The position numbers and the translations under genes are program-made. A stretch of 64,000 nt of DNA from Arenimonas caeni (lineage in GTDB: Bacteria > Pseudomonadota > Gammaproteobacteria > Xanthomonadales > Xanthomonadaceae). Location of the stretch: the NCBI RefSeq assembly GCF_003024235.1, contig NZ_KZ679098.1, forward strand, positions 1-64,000, given 5' to 3'. How positions within the stretch are numbered: the first letter of the stretch is position 1; every line of letters begins with the position of its first letter. A model generated the notes under the pieces. The model was not told the DNA's origin. It searched no databases and saw only the letters and a program-made list of their open reading frames with translations. Positions 56,293-64,000 of the stretch are shown here, piece by piece.

Positions 56293-57069
56293 CTAGTAGC
56301 GGTTCGCGATCGGCTTGACCGGCCCGGTGTAGCGCTCCTTGCGCGGCCTGCCGGGCAGCGGCGGGAGTTCGATGTGCTGCTCGGGCACGGCGTGGTCGGG
56401 CAGGTGGTCGAGCAGGTGGCGGATGAGGTTGAGCCGGCCGCGCTTCTGGTCGTTGAAGTCCACCACGTACCAGGGGGCATGGCGCTTGTGCGTGGCCTTG
56501 AACATGGCGTCGCGGGCGCTGCCGTACTCGGCGTACTTCTCGCGCGCCTTGACGTCGATGGGCGAGAGTTTCCAGCGCTTGAGCGGGTCTTCGAGGCGCT
56601 CGAAGAAGCGCTCTTCCTGCTTGTCCTGGTCCACGGCCAGCCAGTACTTGAACAGCAGCACGCCGTCGTCGACCAGCATCTTCTCGAACACCGGCGCCTG
56701 GGCCAGGAAGGCGTCCACCTGCGCCGGCGTGGCAAAGCCCATCACCTTCTCGACGCCGGCGCGGTTGTACCAGCTGCGGTCGAACAGGGTGATCTCGCCT
56801 GCCGCAGGCAGGTGCGGCACGTAGCGCTGGAAATACCACTGGCCCTGTTCGCGCTCGCTGGGCCTGGACAAGGCCACCACGCGGCACTGGCGAGGGTTCA
56901 GGGACTCGGCGATCGCGGCGATCGCGCCGCCCTTGCCGGCGGTGTCGCGGCCTTCGAACAGCACCACCACGCGCTTGCCGGTGTGCTGCAGCCAGCGCGC
57001 CATCTGGTTTAGCTCGACCTGCAGGACTTCCAGCGTGTCTTCGTACTCGCGTCGCTTGAGCTTGGCCAT
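56293..57069 (-). CDS. ppk2: polyphosphate kinase 2
   Basis: A 258-residue PPK2 of the short single-domain type. Walker A is GRDTAGKGG (40-48), Walker B FDRSWYNR, and the lid has SREQGQWYFQRYV-like SEREQGQWYFQRY and DAMFKATH. It transfers phosphate between polyphosphate and nucleotides (usually GTP or ADP formation). The start MAKLKRREYE at 57069 agrees with homologues. Confidence 0.95.
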   Translation of the reverse strand: MAKLKRREYEDTLEVLQVELNQMARWLQHTGKRVVVLFEGRDTAGKGGAIAAIAESLNPRQCRVVALSRPSEREQGQWYFQRYVPHLPAAGEITLFDRSWYNRAGVEKVMGFATPAQVDAFLAQAPVFEKMLVDDGVLLFKYWLAVDQDKQEERFFERLEDPLKRWKLSPIDVKAREKYAEYGSARDAMFKATHKRHAPWYVVDFNDQKRGRLNLIRHLLDHLPDHAVPEQHIELPPLPGRPRKERYTGPVKPIANRY

Positions 57070-57104
57070 CGATGTCCCCGGGGTGGTGGCAGCCGGCGCG
57101 GCGC

Positions 57105-57626
57105 TCAGGATTCGCGCAGGCGTGGCCGCAGGTTGGCGAGGTTGCAGGGTTTGGTGCGGGCGTCGAGCTGTGCCCGCACCAGTTTCTCCCAGCCGGTGCG
57201 GCAGGCCGAGGTCGAGCCGGGCAGGGCGAACAGGAAGGTGGCGTTGGCCAGGCCGGCGAAGGCGCGCGACTGCAAGGTCGAGGTGCCGATCTCTTCGAAG
57301 CTGATCGCCCGGAACAGTTCGCCGAAGCCCGGCATTTCCTTGTCCAGCAGCGGCAGCAGGGCCTCGGGCGTGGAGTCGCGGCCGGTGAAGCCGGTGCCGC
57401 CGCTGACCAGGATGCCGTGCACGGCATCGTCGGCGATCCAGCGCGAGACGATCGCCCGCATCGCGTACTTGTCGTCGCGCACGATGGCGCGCTCGTGCAG
57501 GTGGTGGCCGGCTTCGGCCAGGGCGGCGCAGAGGTAGTCGCCCGAGGTGTCGTTGGCGGCGGTGCGGGTGTCGGACACCACCAGCACGCACAGCGACAGC
57601 GGGACGAAATCGGTGGCGGCGCTCAC
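57105..57626 (-). CDS. moaB: molybdenum cofactor biosynthesis protein B
   Basis: A 173-residue MogA/MoaB-fold protein with [40 protein letters not shown] and [18 protein letters not shown]. It adenylylates molybdopterin or is a homologue of that activity. It starts at GTG 57626, overlapping the prfA stop. No other moa genes are nearby. Confidence 0.93.
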   Translation of the reverse strand: MSAATDFVPLSLCVLVVSDTRTAANDTSGDYLCAALAEAGHHLHERAIVRDDKYAMRAIVSRWIADDAVHGILVSGGTGFTGRDSTPEALLPLLDKEMPGFGELFRAISFEEIGTSTLQSRAFAGLANATFLFALPGSTSACRTGWEKLVRAQLDARTKPCNLANLRPRLRES

Positions 57627-58708
57627 GCGGCCTCCGTGAGCAGCTTGAGCTCGTCGGCCTGGTGTTCGCGGGTGAGGCGGTCGACCAGTTCGTCCAGGTC
57701 GCCGTCCATCACCTGCGGCAGCGCGTAGAGCGTGAGCCCCTCGACCCGGTGGTCGGTGATGCGGCCCTGCGGGAAGTTGTAGGTGCGGATGCGCTGGCTG
57801 CGGTCGCCGCTGCCCACCTGCAGCCGGCGCGCCTGCGCCTGCGCGGCGGCCTGCCTCGAACGTTCTTCGTCGAGCAGGCGCGCCTTGAGCAGCGACATCG
57901 CCCGGGCGCGGTTCTTGTGCTGGCTGCGCTCGTCCTGGCATTCGACCACGATGCCCGAGGGCAGGTGGGTGATGCGGATGGCCGAGTCGGTCTTGTTCAC
58001 GTGCTGGCCGCCGGCGCCGGAGGCGCGGAAGGTGTCGACCTTGATGTCGGCGTCGCGCACTTCGATTTCGTCGACCTCGTCGAGCTCGGGCAGGATGGCC
58101 ACCGTCGCGGCCGAGGTGTGGATGCGGCCCTGCGACTCGGTCGCCGGCACGCGCTGCACGCGGTGGGTGCCGGACTCGAACTTCAGCCGCGAGTAGGCGC
58201 CCTTGCCTTCGATGCGCGCGACGATTTCCTTGTAGCCGCCGTGCTCGCCCTCGCTGGCCGAGACGATCTCGACCTGCCAGCGGCGGCGTTCGGCGTAGCG
58301 CGCGTACATGCGGAAGAGGTCGCCGGCGAAGATCGCCGCCTCGTCGCCGCCGGTGCCGGCGCGCACTTCCAGGAACAGGTTGGCCTCGTCGCGCGGGTCG
58401 CGCGGCACCAGCAGCAGGGCGAGTTCGTCGTCGAGCGTGGCCAGGCGCGCGCGCGCGGCGGGGATCTCCTCCTCGGCCAGTTCGCGCAGTTCCGGGTCCG
58501 CGCGCATGGCTTCGGCGGCCTGCAGGTCGCGCTGGGCCTGCGCCCACGCGGCCAGGCCGGCGGCGACCGGCTCGAGCTGGGCGTATTCCTTCGACAGCGC
58601 GCGGAAGCGGGTGTTGTCCGCGGCGATGCCGGGGTCGGCCAGCAGGCGGCCGACTTCCTCGTGGCGCTCGGCCAGGGCCTCGAGCTTACGGCGCAGGCCG
58701 GGCGTCAT
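57623..58708 (-). CDS. prfA: peptide chain release factor 1
   Basis: A 361-residue class I release factor for UAA/UAG. The peptidyl-hydrolysis motif [13 protein letters not shown] has GGQ at 233-235; the anticodon-mimic region lies around [13 protein letters not shown]. Length is standard. Its start overlaps the hemA stop by 23 bases, the classic hemA-prfA pair. The methylase PrmC is encoded elsewhere (31.4 kb), not after prfA. Confidence 0.97.
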   Translation of the reverse strand: MTPGLRRKLEALAERHEEVGRLLADPGIAADNTRFRALSKEYAQLEPVAAGLAAWAQAQRDLQAAEAMRADPELRELAEEEIPAARARLATLDDELALLLVPRDPRDEANLFLEVRAGTGGDEAAIFAGDLFRMYARYAERRRWQVEIVSASEGEHGGYKEIVARIEGKGAYSRLKFESGTHRVQRVPATESQGRIHTSAATVAILPELDEVDEIEVRDADIKVDTFRASGAGGQHVNKTDSAIRITHLPSGIVVECQDERSQHKNRARAMSLLKARLLDEERSRQAAAQAQARRLQVGSGDRSQRIRTYNFPQGRITDHRVEGLTLYALPQVMDGDLDELVDRLTREHQADELKLLTEAA

Positions 58709-59957
58709 CGTCGTCCTGGTAGAGGCGTTCGGCCGCGCGCAGCAGGTCGAGGTCGCCGTCGAGCGCGGCCTGGCGCAGGGCGGCGCTGGGGCCGTGCAGC
58801 AGTTTGTTGGTGAGCTGGGCGGCGAGCAGTTCGACCACCTCGGTGGCCGGCTTGCCGGCGGCCAGCTGCTCGTGCGCCCGGGCCAGCATTTGCTCGCGCG
58901 CCGCATCGGCGCTGCGGCGCATGGCCTTGAGGGCGTCCTGGCGGCCCTGCGCGCGCCACCAGGCCATGTAGTGGCCGACCTGCAGGTCGATGATGGCCTG
59001 GGCCTGCTCGGCTGCCTCGCGGCGCGAGGCGCGGTTCTCCTCGATCACCTGCTCGAGGTCGTCGACCGTGTACAGGTACACGTCGCCCAGCGTGGCCACG
59101 GCGGGGTCGATGTCGCGCGGCACGGCCAGGTCGAGCATGAACATCGGCCGGTGCCTGCGCGCCTTGAGCGCGGCCTGCACGGCGTCGAGCTTCAGCACGG
59201 GCTCGCGGCTGGCGGTGGCGGTGATGACGATGTCGGCCTCGGGCAGGTGGCGCGGCAGCTCCGAGAGCGGCAGCGCGTAACCGCCGTGGCGGCTGGCCAG
59301 GGCCTGGGCGTGTTCGAGCGTGCGGTTGGCCACCAGCAGCCGTCGCGCCTTCGCATCGACCAGGTGGCGCGCGGCCAGTTCGATGGTGTCGCCGGCACCG
59401 ACCAGCAGCACGGTGGCGCGGTCGAGTTCGCTGAACACCTGCCGCGCCAGCCGCACCGAGGCGTAGGCCACGGAAACGGGATGGGCGCCGATGCGGGTGT
59501 CGGTGCGCACGCGCTTGGCGACCTGGAAGCTCTGCTGGAACAGGCGGTCGAGCGAGCTGCGCAGGCGCTGCCGGCCACGCGCAGCCTGCCAGGCGTCCTT
59601 CACCTGGCCGAGGATCTGCGGCTCGCCCAGCACCAGCGAATCGAGCCCGGTGGCGACCCGGAACAGGTGCCGCACGGCCTCGTCGTCGCGGTGCAGGTAG
59701 AGGTAGTCGGACAGCGCATCCGGCGCCAGGCCGTGGTGCACCGCCAGCCACTCGGCCACGGCGGCCTCCCGGCCTTCCTCGACCTGGGCGTACACCTCGG
59801 TGCGGTTGCAGGTCGAGAGCAGGGCGGCTTCGGCCACGCCCGGCACCTGGCCGAGCGCATCGAGCGCGGCCGGCAGCTGGCCACTGTCGAGCGCCACCCG
59901 CTCGCGCAGGGCGAGCGGGGCAGTCTGGTGGTTCAGGCCTAGGGCTAGCAGGGGCAT
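58686..59957 (-). CDS. hemA: glutamyl-tRNA reductase
   Basis: A 423-residue enzyme of tetrapyrrole synthesis that reduces glutamyl-tRNA to glutamate-1-semialdehyde. The nucleophile is Cys 50 in [24 protein letters not shown] and the NADPH Rossmann segment [17 protein letters not shown] follow. The C-terminal dimerisation helix is present. Divergent from the TPR-protein gene. Confidence 0.97.
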   Translation of the reverse strand: MPLLALGLNHQTAPLALRERVALDSGQLPAALDALGQVPGVAEAALLSTCNRTEVYAQVEEGREAAVAEWLAVHHGLAPDALSDYLYLHRDDEAVRHLFRVATGLDSLVLGEPQILGQVKDAWQAARGRQRLRSSLDRLFQQSFQVAKRVRTDTRIGAHPVSVAYASVRLARQVFSELDRATVLLVGAGDTIELAARHLVDAKARRLLVANRTLEHAQALASRHGGYALPLSELPRHLPEADIVITATASREPVLKLDAVQAALKARRHRPMFMLDLAVPRDIDPAVATLGDVYLYTVDDLEQVIEENRASRREAAEQAQAIIDLQVGHYMAWWRAQGRQDALKAMRRSADAAREQMLARAHEQLAAGKPATEVVELLAAQLTNKLLHGPSAALRQAALDGDLDLLRAAERLYQDDDDARPAP

Positions 59958-60049
59958 GGGACGTTGGCTGGCCGCGTTGCGCTAAGCTTCCGCGGGCTGG
60001 GCTCTCGTGGATACCGGCGCCCATTCTAGCCGCTGGCCGTCGAATCCCC

Positions 60050-61729
60050 ATGATCTGGAGCAAATGCCGCCTGCTTGTCGTCGCCGGCCTGGTCCTCGGC
60101 CTGGGCCTGGGCCAGGCCGCGCCGGCCATGGCAGGCCCGGCCGATGTCCTCGAGCCCGTGATGGCCGGCGAGTTCGCCCTCCAGGCCGGCGACCTGGCCC
60201 AGGCCGCCGCGCACTACCTGCGCGCCGCGTCGTCCAGCCAGGATCCGGGCCTGGCCGAGCGCGCCACCCGCATCGCCCTGCTGGCCGGGCGGCCCGGGCT
60301 GGCCGGTGAGGCGCTGGCCCGCTGGCGCGAGCTCGCCCCCGACGCAGGCGCGCTGCCCGCGGCCGCGCTGGAGCTGGCCCTGCTGCGGGGCGACAGGGCG
60401 GCGGCGCTGGACGCGGCCTCGGCGCTGCTGGAGCAGGCCGATGACCGGGGCGTGGCACCGCTGATGTCCATCCTGGGCAGCGCCCGGGGCGGGCAGCGCG
60501 AGCTGGCCCGGCAGGTGCTCCAGGGCCTGCTGGCCACCGATCGGCTGCCGCCGCGGCTCGGCGGCTGGCTGGCGATGGCCGGGCTGGCCCGGCGGCTGGG
60601 CCAGCCGGACCTCTCCGGTGAGATCCTGGACCAGGCGCTGGCCCGGTTCCCGGACGATCCGCGCGCACGCCTGCTGCAGGCCGACCGGCTGCGCAGCGAG
60701 GGCCGCGACGAGGCCGCCCGCGAACAGCTCGAGGCGCTGGGGGGCACCGCCGGCCTGGCGCCCGAGTTGCGCCGGGCCGCGGCCCGCCAGCTCGAATTGC
60801 TGGGAGACCACCTGGCCGCGGCCGGCATGCTCGGCCAGGGGCCGCAGGACGACGACACGCTGCTGCAGCGCGCGCGCTGGCTGGTCGAAGCCGGGGAGCA
60901 GGCGGCGCTGGCGGCACTGTATGAAGAGGCGGCCAGCCTCGACGCCGCGCCGTCGGTGGAGCGCCGGCTGCTGCTGGGCATGCTGGCCGAGGGTCTGCAG
61001 CGCTGGGCCGAGGCCGAGGCCTGGTACGCCGCGGTGCCGGCGGGCCCTGGCCATGACCAGGCCACGCTGCGCCGCGCCGGCGTGCTGGCGCGCCTGGACC
61101 GGGGCGACGGGGCGCTGGCCCTGCTGCAGTCGCTGCATGACGACCCGGACGCCGACGGCGAAATCCTCCGCGATGCCTTCCTGCTCGAGTCCGAGCTGCT
61201 CGAAAGGCTCGGCCGGCACGACCAGGTCCTGGCCCGGCTGGACGGGGCCCTGTCGGTCTTCGAGGGCGATCCGGTCCTGCTTTACGCGCGCGGCATGTTC
61301 CACGAACGGGCCGGGCGGGTGGACGAGGCCCTGGCCGACCTGCAGCTGATCCTCGACGAGCAGCCCGACAGCTTCCAGGCGCTCAACGCCTACGGCTACA
61401 CCCTGCTGGTGCACGGCGACCGGGTCGCCGAGGCCCTGCCATACCTGGAGCGCGCGCTGGAGCTGGCGCCCGAGTCGGCGGCCGTGCTCGACAGCCTGGG
61501 CTGGGCGCGCTTCCTGCAGGGGCGCCACCAGCAGGCGCTGGATCTGCTGCGGCGTGCCTGGGCGCGCGAGCCCATGGCCGAGATCGCCGCCCATCTGGGC
61601 GAGGTGCTCTGGGTCCTCGGGCGCCAGGACGAGGCGCGCGGCATCTGGCGCGAGGGCCTGCGCCTGTCGGACAGCGACCCCACCCTCAACCAGACCCTCG
61701 ACCGCCTGCTGGAGCACCGCACGCCATGA
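60050..61729 (+). CDS. tetratricopeptide repeat protein, exported
   Basis: A 559-residue protein with a signal peptide (about 1-28, APAMA) and TPR units almost throughout ([60 protein letters not shown]). It is predicted to be periplasmic or outer-membrane attached. It occupies the place upstream of lolB where a TPR protein is commonly found in pseudomonads and xanthomonads. Its stop overlaps lolB (ATGA). The client is not known. Confidence 0.85.
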   Translation: MIWSKCRLLVVAGLVLGLGLGQAAPAMAGPADVLEPVMAGEFALQAGDLAQAAAHYLRAASSSQDPGLAERATRIALLAGRPGLAGEALARWRELAPDAGALPAAALELALLRGDRAAALDAASALLEQADDRGVAPLMSILGSARGGQRELARQVLQGLLATDRLPPRLGGWLAMAGLARRLGQPDLSGEILDQALARFPDDPRARLLQADRLRSEGRDEAAREQLEALGGTAGLAPELRRAAARQLELLGDHLAAAGMLGQGPQDDDTLLQRARWLVEAGEQAALAALYEEAASLDAAPSVERRLLLGMLAEGLQRWAEAEAWYAAVPAGPGHDQATLRRAGVLARLDRGDGALALLQSLHDDPDADGEILRDAFLLESELLERLGRHDQVLARLDGALSVFEGDPVLLYARGMFHERAGRVDEALADLQLILDEQPDSFQALNAYGYTLLVHGDRVAEALPYLERALELAPESAAVLDSLGWARFLQGRHQQALDLLRRAWAREPMAEIAAHLGEVLWVLGRQDEARGIWREGLRLSDSDPTLNQTLDRLLEHRTP

Positions 61730-62313
61730 CCCGCCGCACCTGCCTGCTTTCCGTCCTGGTCCTGCTGCTGGCTGCCTGCGTTCCCGCGCCGGTGCGCGGC
61801 CCCGGGGACGCGACCCAGCTGGCGGCCCAGGCCGCGCACGAGGCGGTGCTGCGGGCCGAGCCGGACTGGGGCTTCGAGGGCCGGCTGGCGGTGCGCGCCG
61901 GCGGCGAGGGCGGCAGCGGCCGCCTGGAGTGGCGGCAGCGCGGCGAACGCTACGAAATCAGGCTGTCGGCGCCGGTGACCGGCAAGGGCTGGCAGCTGCT
62001 GGGCGAACCTGGCCAGGCCCGGCTGGAAGGCCTGGACGAGGGGTCGCTGGTGGGCGGGGACGCACGCCTGTTGCTGGCCCAGGCGACCGGCTGGGACATC
62101 CCGGTGGCCGACCTGGCCTGGTGGGTGCGGGGTGGCCGTGCGCCCGGTCCGGCCGAGCTCGAATTCGGGCCCGACGGCCGACCGGCGCGGCTGCTGCAGC
62201 AGGGCTGGACGGTCGAGTACCGGGAGTGGGCAGGGGACCGGCCGCGCCGGGTTTTCGCCAGTCGCGGCGACGCCAGCGTGCGGCTGGTGGTGGACGCCTG
62301 GAGCCAGCCGTGA
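61726..62313 (+). CDS. lolB: outer-membrane lipoprotein LolB
   Basis: A 195-residue lipoprotein with lipobox LAAC (Cys 18). The LolB domain shows [35 protein letters not shown] and GWTVEYREW. It accepts lipoproteins from LolA and inserts them in the outer membrane. It overlaps the TPR gene upstream and ispE downstream. Confidence 0.94.
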   Translation: MTRRTCLLSVLVLLLAACVPAPVRGPGDATQLAAQAAHEAVLRAEPDWGFEGRLAVRAGGEGGSGRLEWRQRGERYEIRLSAPVTGKGWQLLGEPGQARLEGLDEGSLVGGDARLLLAQATGWDIPVADLAWWVRGGRAPGPAELEFGPDGRPARLLQQGWTVEYREWAGDRPRRVFASRGDASVRLVVDAWSQP

Positions 62314-63173
62314 GTGCCGGCGGCTGGAGCAGCTGGCCGGCGCCGGCCAAGCTGAACCTGTTCCTGCGCATCACCGGCCGTCGCCCGGACGGCTACCACC
62401 TGCTGCAGACCGTCTTCCAACTGCTCGACTGGGGCGACAGCCTGCGCCTGCGGGTGCGCGGGGACGGCCGGATCCAGCGCGCCGGGGCCGAGGGCTATGC
62501 GGTTCCGGAGGCGGAGGACCTGGTGGTCCGGGCCGCAAAGCTCCTGCAAAAGGAAGCCAATACGCCGCTTGGTGCAGACATCGTCGTCGAAAAGAGGATT
62601 CCGCTCGGGGGCGGTTTCGGCGGTGGCTCCTCCGACGCCGCCACCGTGCTGGTGGCCCTGGACCAGCTCTGGGGCACGCGCCTGGGCGAGGACCGCCTGG
62701 CGGCCCTGGGCCTGGCGCTGGGGGCCGACGTGCCGGTGTTCGTGCGCGGGCGCAGCGCGTGGGCCGAGGGGGTGGGCGAGGTGCTCACGCCGCTGGTCCT
62801 GCCGCTGGCCAGCTACCTGCTGGTCGACCCGGGCGTGTCCGTGCCGACCGCCGAGCTGTTCCAGGCCCCCGGTTTGACCCGGGATGCGCCGCCGGCGACA
62901 ATATCCGACTTCGTTTCAGGCCCTTTGCTCGGGAATGTCTTCGAGCCGGTGCTGCGTCGTCGTTCGGAGGCCGTCGCTTCGGCCCTCGATGCGCTCTCGC
63001 GGCTCGGCCCGGCGGCCCTCACCGGGACCGGCGGCGGCTGTTTCGCGCGCTTCGGCGCGCGCGCCGAAGCCGAGGCCGCGCTGGCGCGCCTTCCCGCGGG
63101 GATGCGCGCCTGGGTGGCCGACGGCGTGGATGTGTCGCCCCTGCACCGGGCGCTGTCCGCGTACCGGGACTGA
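62310..63173 (+). CDS. ispE: 4-diphosphocytidyl-2-C-methyl-D-erythritol kinase
   Basis: A 287-residue GHMP kinase of the MEP pathway. The N-terminal [21 protein letters not shown] is the IspE signature; the ATP loop is [14 protein letters not shown] (98-111), and [10 protein letters not shown] is motif 3. It starts at GTG 62310, overlapping the lolB stop (GTGA). lolB-ispE-tRNA-Gln-prs is conserved gammaproteobacterial order. Confidence 0.97.
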   Translation: MSAGGWSSWPAPAKLNLFLRITGRRPDGYHLLQTVFQLLDWGDSLRLRVRGDGRIQRAGAEGYAVPEAEDLVVRAAKLLQKEANTPLGADIVVEKRIPLGGGFGGGSSDAATVLVALDQLWGTRLGEDRLAALGLALGADVPVFVRGRSAWAEGVGEVLTPLVLPLASYLLVDPGVSVPTAELFQAPGLTRDAPPATISDFVSGPLLGNVFEPVLRRRSEAVASALDALSRLGPAALTGTGGGCFARFGARAEAEAALARLPAGMRAWVADGVDVSPLHRALSAYRD

Positions 63174-63195
63174 ACCGGAAAGCTTCGAACAATGG

Positions 63196-63273
63196 TGGGG
63201 CGTCGCCAAGTGGCCTAAGGCACCGGGTTTTGATCCCGGCATTTCGTAGGTTCGAATCCTACCGCCCCAGCCA
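63196..63273 (+). tRNA. tRNA-Gln (anticodon TTG)
   Basis: TGGGGCG pairs with CGCCCCA, the anticodon arm is CCGGGTTTTGATCCCGG with TTG, and the T arm contains GGTTCGAATCC. The 3' end GCCA is encoded. The D loop and variable region are slightly longer than usual, giving 78 bases including CCA. Confidence 0.96.
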
Positions 63274-63319
63274 TCCGCGCCGCGCCGCCCGCCCGTCCAC
63301 CAACCGGAAGCCCGCCTCC

Positions 63320-64000
63320 ATGAGCAAGCAGAACCTGCTCGTCTTCACCGGCAACGCCAACCGGCCGCTCGCGCTGGCCGTCTGCCGCCAGCTGGGCATC
63401 CCGCTGGGCAAGGCCCAGGTGGGCAAGTTCTCCGACGGCGAGGTGCAGGTCGAGATCGAGGAGAACGTGCGCCGGCAGGAGGTGTTCGTCATCCAGTCGA
63501 CCTGCGCGCCGACCGCCGAGAACTTCATGGAGCTGCTGGTGCTGGTGGATGCGCTCAAGCGCGCCTCGGCGGCCAACGTCACCGCGGTGGTGCCGTACTT
63601 CGGCTACGCCCGCCAGGACCGCCGCATGCGCTCGGCGCGCGTGCCGATCACGGCCAAGGTGGCGGCCAAGATGTACACCGCCGTCGGCACGGACCGCGTG
63701 CTCACGGTCGACCTGCACGCCGACCAGATCCAGGGCTTTTTCGACATCCCGGTCGACAACGTCTACGCCTCGCCGCTGCTGCTGGCCGACATCTGGCGCA
63801 CGCTGGGCACCGACAACCTGGTGGTCGTTTCGCCGGACGTCGGCGGCGTGGTGCGCGCGCGCGCCATCGCCAAGCGCCTGGACGACGCCGACCTGGCCAT
63901 CATCGACAAGCGCCGCCCGAAGGCCAACGTGGCCACGGTGATGAACATCATCGGCGACGTCGAGGGCAAGACCTGCGTGCTGGTGGACGACATCGTCGAC
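63320..64000 (+). CDS. prs: ribose-phosphate pyrophosphokinase (partial, cut by window end)
   Basis: The first 227 residues of PRPP synthetase. Present are [35 protein letters not shown], the ATP-binding [30 protein letters not shown] and the beginning of the PRPP-binding loop VLVDDIVD at the very edge. About 85-90 residues are missing at the C-terminus. It makes PRPP, which Apt (24.9 kb) uses. Confidence 0.97.
   Translation, partial: MSKQNLLVFTGNANRPLALAVCRQLGIPLGKAQVGKFSDGEVQVEIEENVRRQEVFVIQSTCAPTAENFMELLVLVDALKRASAANVTAVVPYFGYARQDRRMRSARVPITAKVAAKMYTAVGTDRVLTVDLHADQIQGFFDIPVDNVYASPLLLADIWRTLGTDNLVVVSPDVGGVVRARAIAKRLDDADLAIIDKRRPKANVATVMNIIGDVEGKTCVLVDDIVD

Overview
The window is GC-rich chromosomal DNA (roughly 70% in the core) from a gammaproteobacterium of the Xanthomonadales, most probably the Lysobacteraceae (Lysobacter/Arenimonas/Luteimonas type). 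This rests on gene content: DUF6491, DUF4920, a wrbA-DUF2069 pair, oxyR divergent from ahpCF, split pntAA/pntAB/pntB, a prs-tRNA-Gln-ispE-lolB block, a secreted S8 protease with PPC and P domains, and dispersed GCGCCTTCAGGCGC-type repeats. The species cannot be fixed from the sequence alone. GTG and TTG starts are common, and neighbouring genes often overlap as ATGA or GTGA.

Region 1 (1 to about 6240) is a lower-GC accessory segment that ends at the 3' side of a tRNA-Phe gene, the usual geometry of a tRNA-integrated genomic island. It carries a run of minus-strand genes: a YHYH/Excalibur secreted protein, an unknown secreted protein, a SIR2-like protein with intact NADase motifs, a Rap1a/Tai-like secreted protein and a SET-domain protein. 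It also holds a MazF/PemK-like toxin, a small GY-repeat lipoprotein, and a two-gene cassette (helical-repeat protein plus HEPN protein) behind a perfect inverted repeat. No integrase lies inside the window. This is the best place here for an undescribed defence or conflict system.

Region 2 (6.3-17.5 kb) is core: DUF6491, then the coupled minus operon ftsY-asmA-like-mutY-yggX, and in the plus direction rsmD-coaD, a lipoprotein, yfhL-type ferredoxin, ggt, an MBL hydrolase, DUF4920, a PhoX-like Tat phosphatase and a MAPEG protein. A palindrome of about 750 bp follows (17511-18262).

Region 3 (18.3-37.1 kb): minus-strand glnS, deaminase, rlmM and EF-hand protein; plus-strand 7TMR-DISM protein with a degenerate GGDEF, GST and apt; several small genes; the oxyR/ahpC-ahpF peroxide-defence locus; a PycTM-like membrane protein coupled to prmC; dxs; an uncharacterised protein with a Pro/Ala/Glu linker; an HNH nuclease and prolyl aminopeptidase. 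A second repeat of the same family lies at 37.1-37.3 kb.

Region 4 (37.3-49.7 kb): NUDIX hydrolase, ExoIX-like nuclease with nitroreductase, a DUF1631 protein, then pntAA separated from pntAB-pntB by an antisense ECF sigma/membrane protein/DUF3106 cassette, sufT, and a secreted subtilase with a palindromic, possibly Clp-controlled promoter.

Region 5 (49.7-64 kb): a membrane-bound winged-helix/TPR regulator divergent from a DUF1232 protein, a single-domain asparaginase-like protein, DUF2069-wrbA, YihY-TlpA-like lipoprotein, ppk2, moaB-prfA-hemA (minus), and TPR protein-lolB-ispE-tRNA-Gln-prs (plus), with prs cut by the window end.
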